In this document: one piece after another, positions 17,039-27,259 of the stretch
Numbering within the stretch: position 1 is the first letter of the stretch
Layout of the letters: each line of letters starts with the position of its first letter
From: CAMDBL01 sp964498125
GTDB lineage: Bacteria; Pseudomonadota; Alphaproteobacteria; Rhizobiales; Hyphomicrobiaceae
Assembly: GCA_964498125.1 (NCBI GenBank)
Contig: CAZCGE010000077.1
Location: 1 to 47,970 of the forward strand
Length of the DNA stretch: 47,970 bases
Reading direction: 5' to 3'
Notes under the pieces: model-generated
Seen by the model: the letters and a program-made list of their open reading frames with translations, nothing else
What the model was told of the DNA's origin: nothing
Databases searched by the model: none
Translations under genes and position numbers: made by a program

Positions 17039-18052
17039 ATGCGGTTCGGACTTTTCGGCAGCGCGCAGGCCAAGCGCGGCGGCGGGCCCAATGTCGACAG
17101 CGGCGCGGGCTTTCGCGATTTCGTCGACTATAACATTGAGGCCGAGCAGCTCGGCTACCACTCGACCTTCATCGTCGAGCACCATTTCACGGGCTACGGC
17201 CAGATCTCGGCGACGCTGAACCTGCTGACCTGGATCGGCGCGCGCACATCCACGCTCAGGCTCGGCACCGCGGTGATGGTGCTACCCTGGCACAATCCCA
17301 TTCTGCTGGCCGAGCAGGCCGCCACCATCGACTTGCTGTCGCAGGGCCGGCTCGACCTCGGCGTCGGCAAGGGCTACCGCTTCAACGAGTTCCAGGGTTT
17401 CGGCGTGCCGATGGAGGAGGCCGAGGAGCGCTTCGAGGAATGCCTCGAGGTGATGATCAAGTCCTGGGGCTCCGACGAGAATTTCACGCACAAGGGCAAA
17501 TTCTGGAGCTTTGACAACGTCGTCGTCGAGCCGCCATCCTTCCAGAAGGCCGGCCCGGCATTGTGGATGGGCGCCGGCAGTCCCGGCTCCATCAAAAAAG
17601 TGGCCGAGCGCGGCTTCAACCTGCTGCTCGATCAATTCGCCCCGCACGACCAGATCGTCGAGCGCGTGGCGCTGTTCAAGTCCGAGATGGAGAAGCGCGG
17701 CCGCACGTATGATCCCATGACGGTCGGCACGGCGCGGGCCGTCTACATCTGCGACACGGCCGAGGAGAAGGAAAAGGTGCTGGCCGCGCGCGTCGCCGGC
17801 AAGCAGCGCCAGAACGTGCTGGCGCAGCGCCCCGACGGCCAGAACAAGGCCAGTATCATGTCCTACGACGACAGCCGCGAGACGGCGGAGGCCGGCGCCC
17901 TGTTCGGCACCGTCGACGAGATCATCGCCAAGCTGAACTACCTCAAGTCCGGCGGCGTCGAGTATATCTTGCTCAACATCGGCGCCGCCGGCTCCGCGGG
18001 GCGCGACATCACGCGCCGCTTTGCCAAGGAAGTCATGCCGGCACTGAGGTAG
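17039..18052 (+). CDS. LLM class flavin-dependent oxidoreductase (copy 1)
   Basis: A 337-residue luciferase-like monooxygenase with the TIM-barrel family pattern: MRFGLFG at the N-terminus, AEQLGYHSTFIVEHHF (about residues 36-51), LRLGTAVMVLPWHNPILLAEQ, and the flavin-site SQGRLDLGVGKGYRFNEFQGFG (about 100-120). Such enzymes use reduced FMN and oxygen to oxidise organic substrates. AGGGG lies about seven bases before the ATG. It is divergent from the MFS transporter, and a second member of the family occurs at 38923. The substrate is not assigned. Confidence 0.92.
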   Translation: MRFGLFGSAQAKRGGGPNVDSGAGFRDFVDYNIEAEQLGYHSTFIVEHHFTGYGQISATLNLLTWIGARTSTLRLGTAVMVLPWHNPILLAEQAATIDLLSQGRLDLGVGKGYRFNEFQGFGVPMEEAEERFEECLEVMIKSWGSDENFTHKGKFWSFDNVVVEPPSFQKAGPALWMGAGSPGSIKKVAERGFNLLLDQFAPHDQIVERVALFKSEMEKRGRTYDPMTVGTARAVYICDTAEEKEKVLAARVAGKQRQNVLAQRPDGQNKASIMSYDDSRETAEAGALFGTVDEIIAKLNYLKSGGVEYILLNIGAAGSAGRDITRRFAKEVMPALR

Positions 18053-18135
18053 GTCGGAGCGAGCGCCCTTGCGCAAGGTCCGACGGCTCTTGCCCGCAGC
18101 TGCCGGACCTCCCCCGGATCAAGTGTCCGGGGTCG

Positions 18136-19044
18136 CTACGACTTCCCCGGTTTCTCTTCCGCCGCTTTTTCATCCGTGCCGAGGGCATCGGCCAGACGCA
18201 TCTGCGCGGAGCCTGGCCGCAAGGGCTTCTGCTGGCTTTCGTGCGGCGCCCAGCCAGTCAATGTGATGATTTCGAAGGTCGCGGTGACGCGGCCATCGGG
18301 CCGGGCAAAGCGCTCCTGGTAGAGAGCACAGGCGCGCGCCAGCGTTTCCCGCCGCAGCGGCGTGCGCCGCCGGCCGAGCAACACGTTGCTGGCGCCCATC
18401 GCCTTCAGCTCGCGCATCAGTGTCAGCGGCGAGGCATAGGCGACGTCGACGACATCCGCATCCGCCACCGGCAACGCGAAACCGGCGCGCTGCAGCAGGG
18501 CGCCGAGGTCACGCACGTCGGCGAACGGGGCGACGCGCGGGCTGGCGCCGCCTTCGATGTCGGCTTCCGCGGCGAGAAATGTCTCGCGCAGCTCACGCAG
18601 GGTCTCGCCGCCGAGCAGCGCCGCCAGCATCAGACCGTCCGGACGCAGCATACGGCGGATCTGGATCAGGGCGCCCGGCAGGTCGTTGACATAGTGCAGG
18701 GAGAGCCCCGACACGACGAGATCGAACGACGCATCGGCGAAGGGCAGCGCCTCCTCATCGGCCAGCACCTTCAGACCACTGCATGCGGCCAGCAGGCGCA
18801 GCGATATGTCGGTCTCAACGAGATGCTCAATGCCCGAGTGTGCCGCGATACGTCGCCCGATGAGGCCGTGATGCGCACCCAGATTGAGCACCGTGGCAAA
18901 CCGGCGCCGCACCACCATCAGCCGCTCGGCAAGATCATCGGCCACCCGCGCCAGAAGGAAATCGTGCCCGGCGATGTCGCCCGCAATCCGGTCCCGCCGG
19001 CGGGCCAGCAAGGCGCGATCGAAGATCAGGGTGGGGCTGCTCAT
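18136..19044 (-). CDS. NDUFAF5-like SAM-fold protein (complex I assembly hydroxylase family)
   Basis: A 302-residue protein that follows mitochondrial NDUFAF5 closely: LADEEALPFADASFDLVVS, LSLHYVNDLPGALIQIRR, GGETLRELR, the GASPRVAPF segment, DLGALLQRAGF, LKAMGASN and a C-terminal GWAPHESQQKPLRPGSA. NDUFAF5 hydroxylates an arginine of the complex I subunit NDUFS7, although built on a methyltransferase fold. Motif I, normally LDLGCGRG, is here LNLGAHHG (residues 53-60), so the cofactor site has drifted. It is co-directional with and 37 bases below the aldolase gene. The alternative label BioC-like is less likely given the C-terminal match. Confidence 0.85.
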   Translation of the reverse strand: MSSPTLIFDRALLARRRDRIAGDIAGHDFLLARVADDLAERLMVVRRRFATVLNLGAHHGLIGRRIAAHSGIEHLVETDISLRLLAACSGLKVLADEEALPFADASFDLVVSGLSLHYVNDLPGALIQIRRMLRPDGLMLAALLGGETLRELRETFLAAEADIEGGASPRVAPFADVRDLGALLQRAGFALPVADADVVDVAYASPLTLMRELKAMGASNVLLGRRRTPLRRETLARACALYQERFARPDGRVTATFEIITLTGWAPHESQQKPLRPGSAQMRLADALGTDEKAAEEKPGKS

Positions 19045-19081
19045 TGGTTTGGCGGAAGTGGACTCCCATCTACAGACCTGC

Positions 19082-20113
19082 TCACGCCGCCGTCTCGAGC
19101 TTGGCTTCCCACTTGCCGAGCGCGGCGAGGCCGTTCATGCGGGCGCGGTGGGTGAACGCGCGCTGGGCGGCGGCGACGTTCTCGCTCTTTCCACCCCAGG
19201 CCTTGAGCGCCGCGGCCTGCAGTGCGCGACCATAGCTGAACGTCAGCTTCCAGGGCAGCGGACCCATGGCATTCATCGTAGACAAGTGCTCGGTCGCCGC
19301 CTGGTCCGACTGGCCACCGGACAGGAAGGCGATGCCGGGCACGGCGGCGGGCACGCAGACCTTGAGGACCTTGACCGTCTTCTCGGCGACCTCGGCCGCG
19401 GACGCCTGCCGCGCACACTTCTGGCCGGCGATCACCATGTTGGGTTTCAAGACGATGCCCTCGAGCCTGACGTTGGCCGTGTAAAGCTCCTGAAACACCG
19501 CCTTCAACGCCCATTCGGTGACCGTATAGCACCTGTCGATGTCGTGGGTGGCGTGCTCGCCGTCCATCACCACCTCGGGCTCGACGATCGGCACGATCCG
19601 CGCCTCCTGGCACAGCGCCGCATAGCGTGCCAGAGCATGCGCGTTGGCGGTGATGCAGTTGGCGCTCGGGCAGCCGTCGGCAATGGTGATGACGGCGCGC
19701 CACTTGGCAAAGCGCGCGCCGAGCTTGTGATACTCGGCGAGCCGCTCGCGCAGACCGTCGAGCCCCTCGGTGACCGTCTCGACCTTCGCTGCGCCGGCCA
19801 GCGGCTTGGCGCCGGTGTCGACCTTGATGCCGGGGATCGAGCCGGCGGCCTGCATGACCTCGGCGAGCGGTGTGCCGTCCTTGGCCTTCTGCCGCAGCGT
19901 CTCGTCGTAAAGGATGACGCCGGAGATATGGCTCCGCATTGCCTCGCTCGCGCGGAACAGCATCTCTCGGTAGTCGCGGCGGCTGTCGGCCGTGCTCTCG
20001 ACCTTGATCGAATCGAACCGCTTCTTGATGGTGCCTGAACTCTCGTCGGCGGCGAGGATGCCCTTGCCGGGGGCGACCATGGCTTGGGCGATCTGTTCGA
20101 GGGATTGGGTCAT
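19082..20113 (-). CDS. Class I fructose-bisphosphate aldolase
   Basis: A 343-residue class I (Schiff-base) aldolase that splits fructose-1,6-bisphosphate into DHAP and glyceraldehyde-3-phosphate. Landmarks are APGKGILAADESSGTIKKRF (residues 14-33), the SGVILYDETL strand, VPIVEPEVVMDGEH near 180, LKPNMV with the Schiff-base lysine near 223, and FLSGGQSD near 270. Length is standard. GGAG lies eight bases before the ATG. It reads in the same direction as gap, but a Phd/VapC module stands between them. The protein is cytosolic and works in central carbon flow. Confidence 0.95.
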   Translation of the reverse strand: MTQSLEQIAQAMVAPGKGILAADESSGTIKKRFDSIKVESTADSRRDYREMLFRASEAMRSHISGVILYDETLRQKAKDGTPLAEVMQAAGSIPGIKVDTGAKPLAGAAKVETVTEGLDGLRERLAEYHKLGARFAKWRAVITIADGCPSANCITANAHALARYAALCQEARIVPIVEPEVVMDGEHATHDIDRCYTVTEWALKAVFQELYTANVRLEGIVLKPNMVIAGQKCARQASAAEVAEKTVKVLKVCVPAAVPGIAFLSGGQSDQAATEHLSTMNAMGPLPWKLTFSYGRALQAAALKAWGGKSENVAAAQRAFTHRARMNGLAALGKWEAKLETAA

Positions 20114-20213
20114 GGGTGGCTCTCCAGTCCTGGGGCGGCAAAAATCTGGCAGAGGCTTAACGTCAGGCCCGGGTGTAGGGCAAGAGGCGCGCGCCGACGT
20201 GGTTGCGTTGTCC

Positions 20214-20624
20214 TCAGGCCGTGTTGGGGAACGCGATCACTTTCAGACCGTCGATGCGCTCGAACTCTCGGACATTCCCCGTCAACACGTCGTGGCCATG
20301 CTCCAACGCCGTTGCCGCGATGATCAGATCATGGGCGCCAATGACGAGGCCGCGCTGCTGCAATTCGTGTTTGGCTCGGGCATGCACGCGCGCGGTAGCC
20401 GTGGTGAACGATATGATTGGCAACTCTGCCAAGAAAGCCTCGATTTGCATGCGTCGCCGGGCCTGCCGCTCGCTGGTATCCGCACGATAAACGCCGATCA
20501 GCAGCTCGGAAGCCGTGATCGCGCTCATGACCATTTCGCGATCGCGCCCCAACCTGCGGAACCCTACCGGATCACCCGAGCGTTCCACGCGAATGAACAC
20601 ATCGGTGTCGACCATCAGTCCCAT
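20214..20624 (-). CDS. vapC: VapC-type PIN-domain toxin
   Basis: A 136-residue PIN-domain ribonuclease. The acidic residues expected for Mg-dependent RNA cleavage are visible: VDTDVF (Asp6, Asp8), SELLIG (Glu near 40), and GAHDLIIAATAL with TGNVREFERI at the C-terminal end. It overlaps the antitoxin gene end by ten bases if the first ATG is used (AGGA six bases upstream); a second ATG at 20615 would give a TGATG coupling. The pair sits between gap and the aldolase gene. VapC toxins usually cut tRNA or rRNA; the target is unknown here. Confidence 0.9.
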   Translation of the reverse strand: MGLMVDTDVFIRVERSGDPVGFRRLGRDREMVMSAITASELLIGVYRADTSERQARRRMQIEAFLAELPIISFTTATARVHARAKHELQQRGLVIGAHDLIIAATALEHGHDVLTGNVREFERIDGLKVIAFPNTA

Positions 20625-20926
20625 TCGCGTTCCTGCATCGGGAACTCCTTACGGATGGCTGCGAGATCGGCCTCGAACGCGGCGGCATCCTCGGGATCCA
20701 ATCTTGGAAGTCTCTGCCAAAGCGCCACAAATTGCTCGACGGTGCAGGACTTCTTGACGACTTCGATTGTCGGCTCCAGCACCGACGGCACGATCCGCGC
20801 CACGACCTCATCGCCGCGCGTGATCTCGAAGCTTTCGCCATCGCGCGCACGGTCGAGGACGCCCGAGAGGTTCTCGGCCGCCTCACGCTCGCTGATGCGG
20901 TGCACGGTGTTGGTATCGTCAGTCAT
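20615..20926 (-). CDS. Phd/YefM-type antitoxin
   Basis: A 103-residue antitoxin starting at MTDDTNTVHRISEREAAEN. The N-terminal half is the Phd/YefM DNA-binding fold (ISEREAAENLSGVLDRARDG, then SFEITRGDEVVARIVP); the C-terminal half is acidic and helical (LDPEDAAAFEADLAAIRKEF) and would wrap around the VapC toxin. It is the first gene of the pair, as usual. It starts only 36 bases below the end of gap, so the pair may be co-transcribed with gap as well as self-regulated. Confidence 0.88.
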   Translation of the reverse strand: MTDDTNTVHRISEREAAENLSGVLDRARDGESFEITRGDEVVARIVPSVLEPTIEVVKKSCTVEQFVALWQRLPRLDPEDAAAFEADLAAIRKEFPMQEREWD

Positions 20927-20962
20927 GGCCGCGAGTATAGACCACAACGAACAGCGATCAAC

Positions 20963-21973
20963 TCAAAGCAGCTTGCCCATCGCCACGGCGGTGTCGCTCA
21001 TGCGGTTGGAGAAGCCCCACTCGTTGTCGTACCAGGACAGGACGCGCGCCAGCTTGCCATCGACGATCTGGGTCTGGGTGGCGTCGAAGTTGGACGAAAA
21101 AGCCGAGTGGTTGAAGTCGATCGAGACGAGTTCCTCGGTGACGTAGTCGAGGATGCCCTTCAGCTGCTGCTTTGAAGCCCGCTCGATGGCCGCGTTGATC
21201 TCATCGACGCTGGTTTCGCGGCCAGGGATGAACTTCAAGTCGACCACCGAGACGTTGGGCGTCGGCACGCGGATGGCGGTGCCGTCGAGCTTGCCCTTGA
21301 GCTCGGGCAACACCAGGCCAACCGCGGCGGCAGCGCCAGTCGAGGTCGGGATCATGCTCATGCCGGCGGCGCGGGCGCGGCGCAAATCCTTGTGCGCCTG
21401 ATCGAGAATTTTCTGATCGTTGGTATAGGCGTGAATCGTCGTCATGAAGCCCGACTTGATGCCAACCAAATCATTGAGAACCTTGGCGACCGGCGCCAGG
21501 CAATTGGTCGTGCACGAGGCGTTCGAGACGACCTTGTGATTAGCGGTCAGCTTGTCGTGGTTGACGCCATAGACCACGGTCAAGTCGGCGCCCTTGGATG
21601 GCGCGGAGACGAGGACGCGCTTGGCGCCGGCCTCCAGATGCACCTGCGCCTTGTCCTTATCGGTGAAGATGCCGGTGCATTCCATGACGATATCGATGCC
21701 AAGCTCTTTCCACGGCAGCTTGGAGGGGTCTTTGACCGCCAGCACTTTGATCGGGTAGCCGAGGCCGACATCGATCGTGTCGCCCTCGACGACGACTTTG
21801 CCCGGAAACGTGCCGTGGACGCTGTCGTACTTGAACAGATGGGCATTTTCCTTAGGCGAGCCGAGGTCATTGATGGCGACGACACGCACGTCCGCGCGCT
21901 TTGCTTCGGCGATGGCGCGCAGCACATTGCGGCCGATGCGGCCGAAACCAGAAATCGCGATCTTGACAGCCAT
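20963..21973 (-). CDS. gap: Type I glyceraldehyde-3-phosphate dehydrogenase
   Basis: A 336-residue GAPDH. The NAD-binding motif ISGFGRIGRNVLRAI begins at residue 7, the catalytic cysteine lies in SNASCTTNCLAP near residue 152, the histidine in TTIHAYTNDQ near 179, and SWYDNEWGFSNRM closes the fold. The start is the ATG of MAVKIA with GGAGG six bases upstream; the long upstream frame extension is not coding-like. It catalyses the oxidative phosphorylation step of glycolysis in the cytosol. In many alphaproteobacteria pgk follows gap; here a toxin-antitoxin pair does. Confidence 0.96.
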   Translation of the reverse strand: MAVKIAISGFGRIGRNVLRAIAEAKRADVRVVAINDLGSPKENAHLFKYDSVHGTFPGKVVVEGDTIDVGLGYPIKVLAVKDPSKLPWKELGIDIVMECTGIFTDKDKAQVHLEAGAKRVLVSAPSKGADLTVVYGVNHDKLTANHKVVSNASCTTNCLAPVAKVLNDLVGIKSGFMTTIHAYTNDQKILDQAHKDLRRARAAGMSMIPTSTGAAAAVGLVLPELKGKLDGTAIRVPTPNVSVVDLKFIPGRETSVDEINAAIERASKQQLKGILDYVTEELVSIDFNHSAFSSNFDATQTQIVDGKLARVLSWYDNEWGFSNRMSDTAVAMGKLL

Positions 21974-22285
21974 AAGCATCCTCCAACGGAAACATACCGA
22001 CGTGTCGGCCGGTTTCTGGCCAACTTCGGAATTGAGCGGAGTGTGTCTGCATCGCCACATGGAATGAACAACGCGCCACACGCGGCATTCATGTTGGGCC
22101 GCCAGTAGCCTGTCAAGGCGCGACCTGAAGCAGTCGCAAAAGCCATGGGGACGAATGTCGATTTTCCGTTGGGTGCGCCCTCCCTGCAATTGACTGTTGC
22201 CAAGGCTCGGACGAACGTCGGCCCGCGACGGACAAGAGGGATGGGCACTGGGCGGTGCCAACCACGGGTGACAAAGGATAGAGAC
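21974..22285. other. Divergent intergenic region of gap and the zapA operon
   Basis: No gene is visible. On the minus strand, directly upstream of the gap ribosome site, lies an imperfect hairpin with a GAAAC/GTTTC base and a CCGA/TCGG inner stem (about 21989-22016). It must hold the promoters of both directions, but I cannot pick -35/-10 pairs with confidence. Confidence 0.4.
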
Positions 22286-22567
22286 GTGGCAGAGCGGGCA
22301 AATACCAAGACCAAGACAGCCTCTCAAGAGGCTGTTTTCACAGGACTTTCCACCAGAGGGCGGCGGCGATCAAGCGGCGATCAAGCGGCCCAGCAGTGCC
22401 CGACCGGGGGGGGCAGCGCGCTGGAGCAGCAGCACGTCAACCTCATCGCCGAGTTGGAGGTCGCGCGTGCCCAGATCGCATTGCTGGAACACCAGCGCGA
22501 GCAGTTCATCAACCGCATTGATGGGATGATCGACTCTCTCCATGGTCTCCTCGTTGACAAGCGCTAA
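22286..22567 (+). CDS. Small coiled-coil protein upstream of zapA
   Basis: A 93-residue protein from a GTG with AGGA about nine bases upstream. The first 45 residues are polar and low complexity; the rest (LIAELEVARAQIALLEHQRE..., IDGMIDSLHGLL) has the heptad pattern of a coiled coil. In other alphaproteobacteria a small coiled-coil DUF4164-type protein lies next to zapA, and this is probably its positional counterpart, although I cannot confirm family membership. It ends 44 bases before zapA. A role with cell-division proteins is inference. Confidence 0.6.
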   Translation: MAERANTKTKTASQEAVFTGLSTRGRRRSSGDQAAQQCPTGGGSALEQQHVNLIAELEVARAQIALLEHQREQFINRIDGMIDSLHGLLVDKR

Positions 22568-22611
22568 TCGTTGACAGGCGGGAGCGGCAGGCCATCAGGC
22601 TGCTGTTGGGT

Positions 22612-22929
22612 ATGGGGCAGGCGGCAGTCAAACTGAACGGTAAGACGTACCATTTGCGCTGCGGCGACGGTGAAGAAGAGCGGCTGGCGGTTCTGGCTGC
22701 GCACGTCAACGGCAGGATCGAGGCCTTGGCCGCTGAATTCGGGCAAGTCGGCGATGAACGTCTCATGCTGATGGCAGCACTGCTGACCGCCGACGAGTTG
22801 CTGGATACGCGCGATCGGCTGATCGAACTCGAGCACGATCTTGAAATGGCGACCGAGCCGGGGGGCGAAACACCGGCCGATCAGGGCAAAACGATGCTCG
22901 ACACCGGCGGCAAGGCCGGGGAAAAGTGA
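22612..22929 (+). CDS. zapA: Cell division protein ZapA
   Basis: A 105-residue ZapA-type protein that promotes FtsZ filament bundling at the division site. The family N-terminal domain is clear (VKLNGKTYHLRCGDGEEERL, then VNGRIEALAAEFG), followed by DERLMLMAALLTADELLD and a helical segment; the C-terminal tail is disordered (ETPADQGKT...). I use the ATG at 22612; an upstream TTG at 22606 adds two residues. The ribosome site is weak, suggesting coupling to the upstream coiled-coil gene. The 40-base gap to the next gene leaves no room for the 6S RNA gene that often follows zapA. Confidence 0.9.
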   Translation: MGQAAVKLNGKTYHLRCGDGEEERLAVLAAHVNGRIEALAAEFGQVGDERLMLMAALLTADELLDTRDRLIELEHDLEMATEPGGETPADQGKTMLDTGGKAGEK

Positions 22930-22968
22930 CGTCGGGCTCGCCGCGATAGACCCTGGCGGTCGTGCCAT

Positions 22969-23367
22969 ATGAGGCAAAACCGCGTCAGCATCAGTCTTTC
23001 CCGGCTCAAAGACCATGCGCGTCGCCTGAAAGCGGAACTCGGCGCGCTGCATGCCGCTGCCTGGGACCCACGCACGCCTTGGTACGCCAAGCTGCTGGCT
23101 GCCATTGTCATCGGCTATGCGCTGAGCCCCATCGACCTCATCCCCGATTTCATTCCCGTGCTGGGGCTGCTCGACGATCTGCTGCTGGTGCCCCTGGGCC
23201 TTTACGCCGTTCGGCGATTAATTCCCGCGCACGTGCTTGCCGAGCATCGGCAGCACATCGATACAGGCGCCCGACTGCCGGCAAACCGGTGGGCGGGGGC
23301 CATCGTGGTGCTGCTGTGGGTCGCTGGGGGTGTGGCGGCAGGACTGTGGGCGTGGGGGTGGTTCTGA
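22969..23367 (+). CDS. YkvA family (DUF1232) membrane protein
   Basis: A 132-residue protein with the DUF1232 signature YALSPIDLIPDFIPVLGLLD, then DLLLVPLGL (about residues 50-78), and a C-terminal membrane helix (AGAIVVLLWVAGGVAAGLWAW). The N-terminus is basic and cytosolic in character. The family's function is unknown. It lies 39 bases after zapA in the same direction and is probably in the same transcript, ending tail to tail with gyrB. Confidence 0.85.
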   Translation: MRQNRVSISLSRLKDHARRLKAELGALHAAAWDPRTPWYAKLLAAIVIGYALSPIDLIPDFIPVLGLLDDLLLVPLGLYAVRRLIPAHVLAEHRQHIDTGARLPANRWAGAIVVLLWVAGGVAAGLWAWGWF

Positions 23368-23449
23368 AGGCGCGAATTTCACGTGCCACGCGCGGCCATC
23401 CACCGCACGAGCCGGGATGCGGCGCATAACAAGAGCTCCAGGTCCAGTC

Positions 23450-25894
<2,445 letters not shown>

Positions 25895-25989
25895 TCTGGG
25901 AGGTCCTGACGGGTAAATTTTGCAGCGTGGAAACATAGCACGGAAGGCAATGCCGCGGGGCACAAAAAATGCATCCATCAACGCCGCAA

Positions 25990-26035
25990 ACGCATTTGAA
26001 TAATCGTTTTAAAACAATGCGTTACAATTGATCTG
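25990..26035 (-). promoter_or_regulatory. AT-rich palindromic gyrB upstream region
   Basis: Within a GC-rich block this spacer is strongly AT-rich, with the palindrome GTTTTAAAAC (26006-26015) nested in CGCATT/AATGCG arms (25991-25996, 26016-26021). On the minus strand TTGTAA and ATTATT hexamers stand 17 bases apart, a weak promoter candidate for gyrB. The palindrome could be a supercoiling-sensitive or regulator-bound site. This is inference from composition and symmetry only. Confidence 0.35.
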
Positions 26036-26053
26036 GAACGTCTGTGGCGCGGC

Positions 26054-27259
26054 TCAGGCAAAGGCCACGACCTGGCCGTCGCGAACCTCGAGGATTTGTG
26101 CCTGTCCCAGCAGCGCGGCAAAGTCGCGCTCGTCGGTTCCAGTCAACCAGGCCTGCGACCCCAGCGCGACCACCGCGGCGAACAAGGCGGAACGCCGATC
26201 GGCGTCGAGATGCGCCGTGATTTCGTCGAGCAGCAGGATCGGCGCGGCGCCATCGCGTTGGCGCGCCACGAGTTCGGCATGGGCGAGAACGAGACCCAAC
26301 AGCAGCGCCTTCTGCTCACCCGTGGAGCACAGATGCGCCGGCATCGCCTTGGGACCGTGCGTCACCTGAAAATCAGCACGGTGCGGGCCCGACAACGTCC
26401 GCCCGGCGGCGCGGTCGCGTTCGCGCGTGGCGGCAAGCGTGGCCAGATAGGTATCCTCGACCTCGACCGCTGGTCGATGTGCCAGCCCCTGCTCGATCTC
26501 GCCGGCCAGCACCAGGGCCGACCAGGGAAAGGGCGATGTCGGATCACGGACGCGCCGCTCGGCAATCAGCGCGGCGAGGCCCGCGACGGCTTCGGCGCGG
26601 GCGGCGGCGATGGCGACGCCGGTCTCCGCCATGATGGTTTCAAATCCATCGAAACGGGCCGGCTCACGCACGCCATCGGCGAGCAGGCGGTTGCGCTGCT
26701 GCATGGCGCGCTCGAAACGGTTGGCCCGCGTGCGGTAGGCGGGATCGAAGCACAGGATCAGGCGATCGAGGAAACGGCGGCGCTCGCCGGCGGCTCCCGT
26801 GAACAGCCCGTCCATGGCCGGTGTCACCCACACCAGTTCGACCAGATCGGCGAGGACGCCGGTGCCACCTTGCGGCTCGCCATTGACGCGGACGATGCGC
26901 CCCTGGCGGCCGTTGGGCGCCGCCGCGGTCTGGCCCGTGCCGATATCGACGGCGCCCGCGGCGGTATGCACACGCGCCGCCACCGCCCAAGCGCCATCGC
27001 CGCCGGTTCGGGCCAGCTCGGTGTAAGGCGCCCGCCGCAATCCCTGGCCCGGCGCCAACAGTGACAGCGCCTCCAACAGGTTGGTCTTGCCCGAGCCATT
27101 GGCGCCAAGCACGACGACAGGCTCGGGCCCGGCCTCGACAGTGACGTGAGCGTAGCTGCGGAAGTTGGTCAGCGTCAGCCGCTCGACCCAGAGGCGGGGG
27201 GCGGGCAACTTGCGCAACGCCTGTCGCGCCGAGATCGACTCGCTCGCTGGTTCAGCCAT
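26054..27259 (-). CDS. recF: DNA replication/repair protein RecF
   Basis: A 401-residue SMC-like ATPase that helps load RecA at gaps. Walker A is VVLGANGSGKTNLLEAL (about residues 48-64), the signature is LSGPHRADF near 310, and Walker B is LLLDEITAHLDADRR near 350. VERLTLTNFRSYAH at the N-terminus is typical. The start at MAEPASES overlaps the RhuM gene stop by eight bases (ATGGCTGA), implying translational coupling to a gene that is not part of the usual operon. The frame further upstream is antisense-like and discarded. Confidence 0.95.
   Translation of the reverse strand: MAEPASESISARQALRKLPAPRLWVERLTLTNFRSYAHVTVEAGPEPVVVLGANGSGKTNLLEALSLLAPGQGLRRAPYTELARTGGDGAWAVAARVHTAAGAVDIGTGQTAAAPNGRQGRIVRVNGEPQGGTGVLADLVELVWVTPAMDGLFTGAAGERRRFLDRLILCFDPAYRTRANRFERAMQQRNRLLADGVREPARFDGFETIMAETGVAIAAARAEAVAGLAALIAERRVRDPTSPFPWSALVLAGEIEQGLAHRPAVEVEDTYLATLAATRERDRAAGRTLSGPHRADFQVTHGPKAMPAHLCSTGEQKALLLGLVLAHAELVARQRDGAAPILLLDEITAHLDADRRSALFAAVVALGSQAWLTGTDERDFAALLGQAQILEVRDGQVVAFA

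Noticed and set aside
22930..22968. 6S RNA gene expected after zapA
   Set aside because: Only 39 bases separate zapA from the next gene, too short for a 6S RNA.
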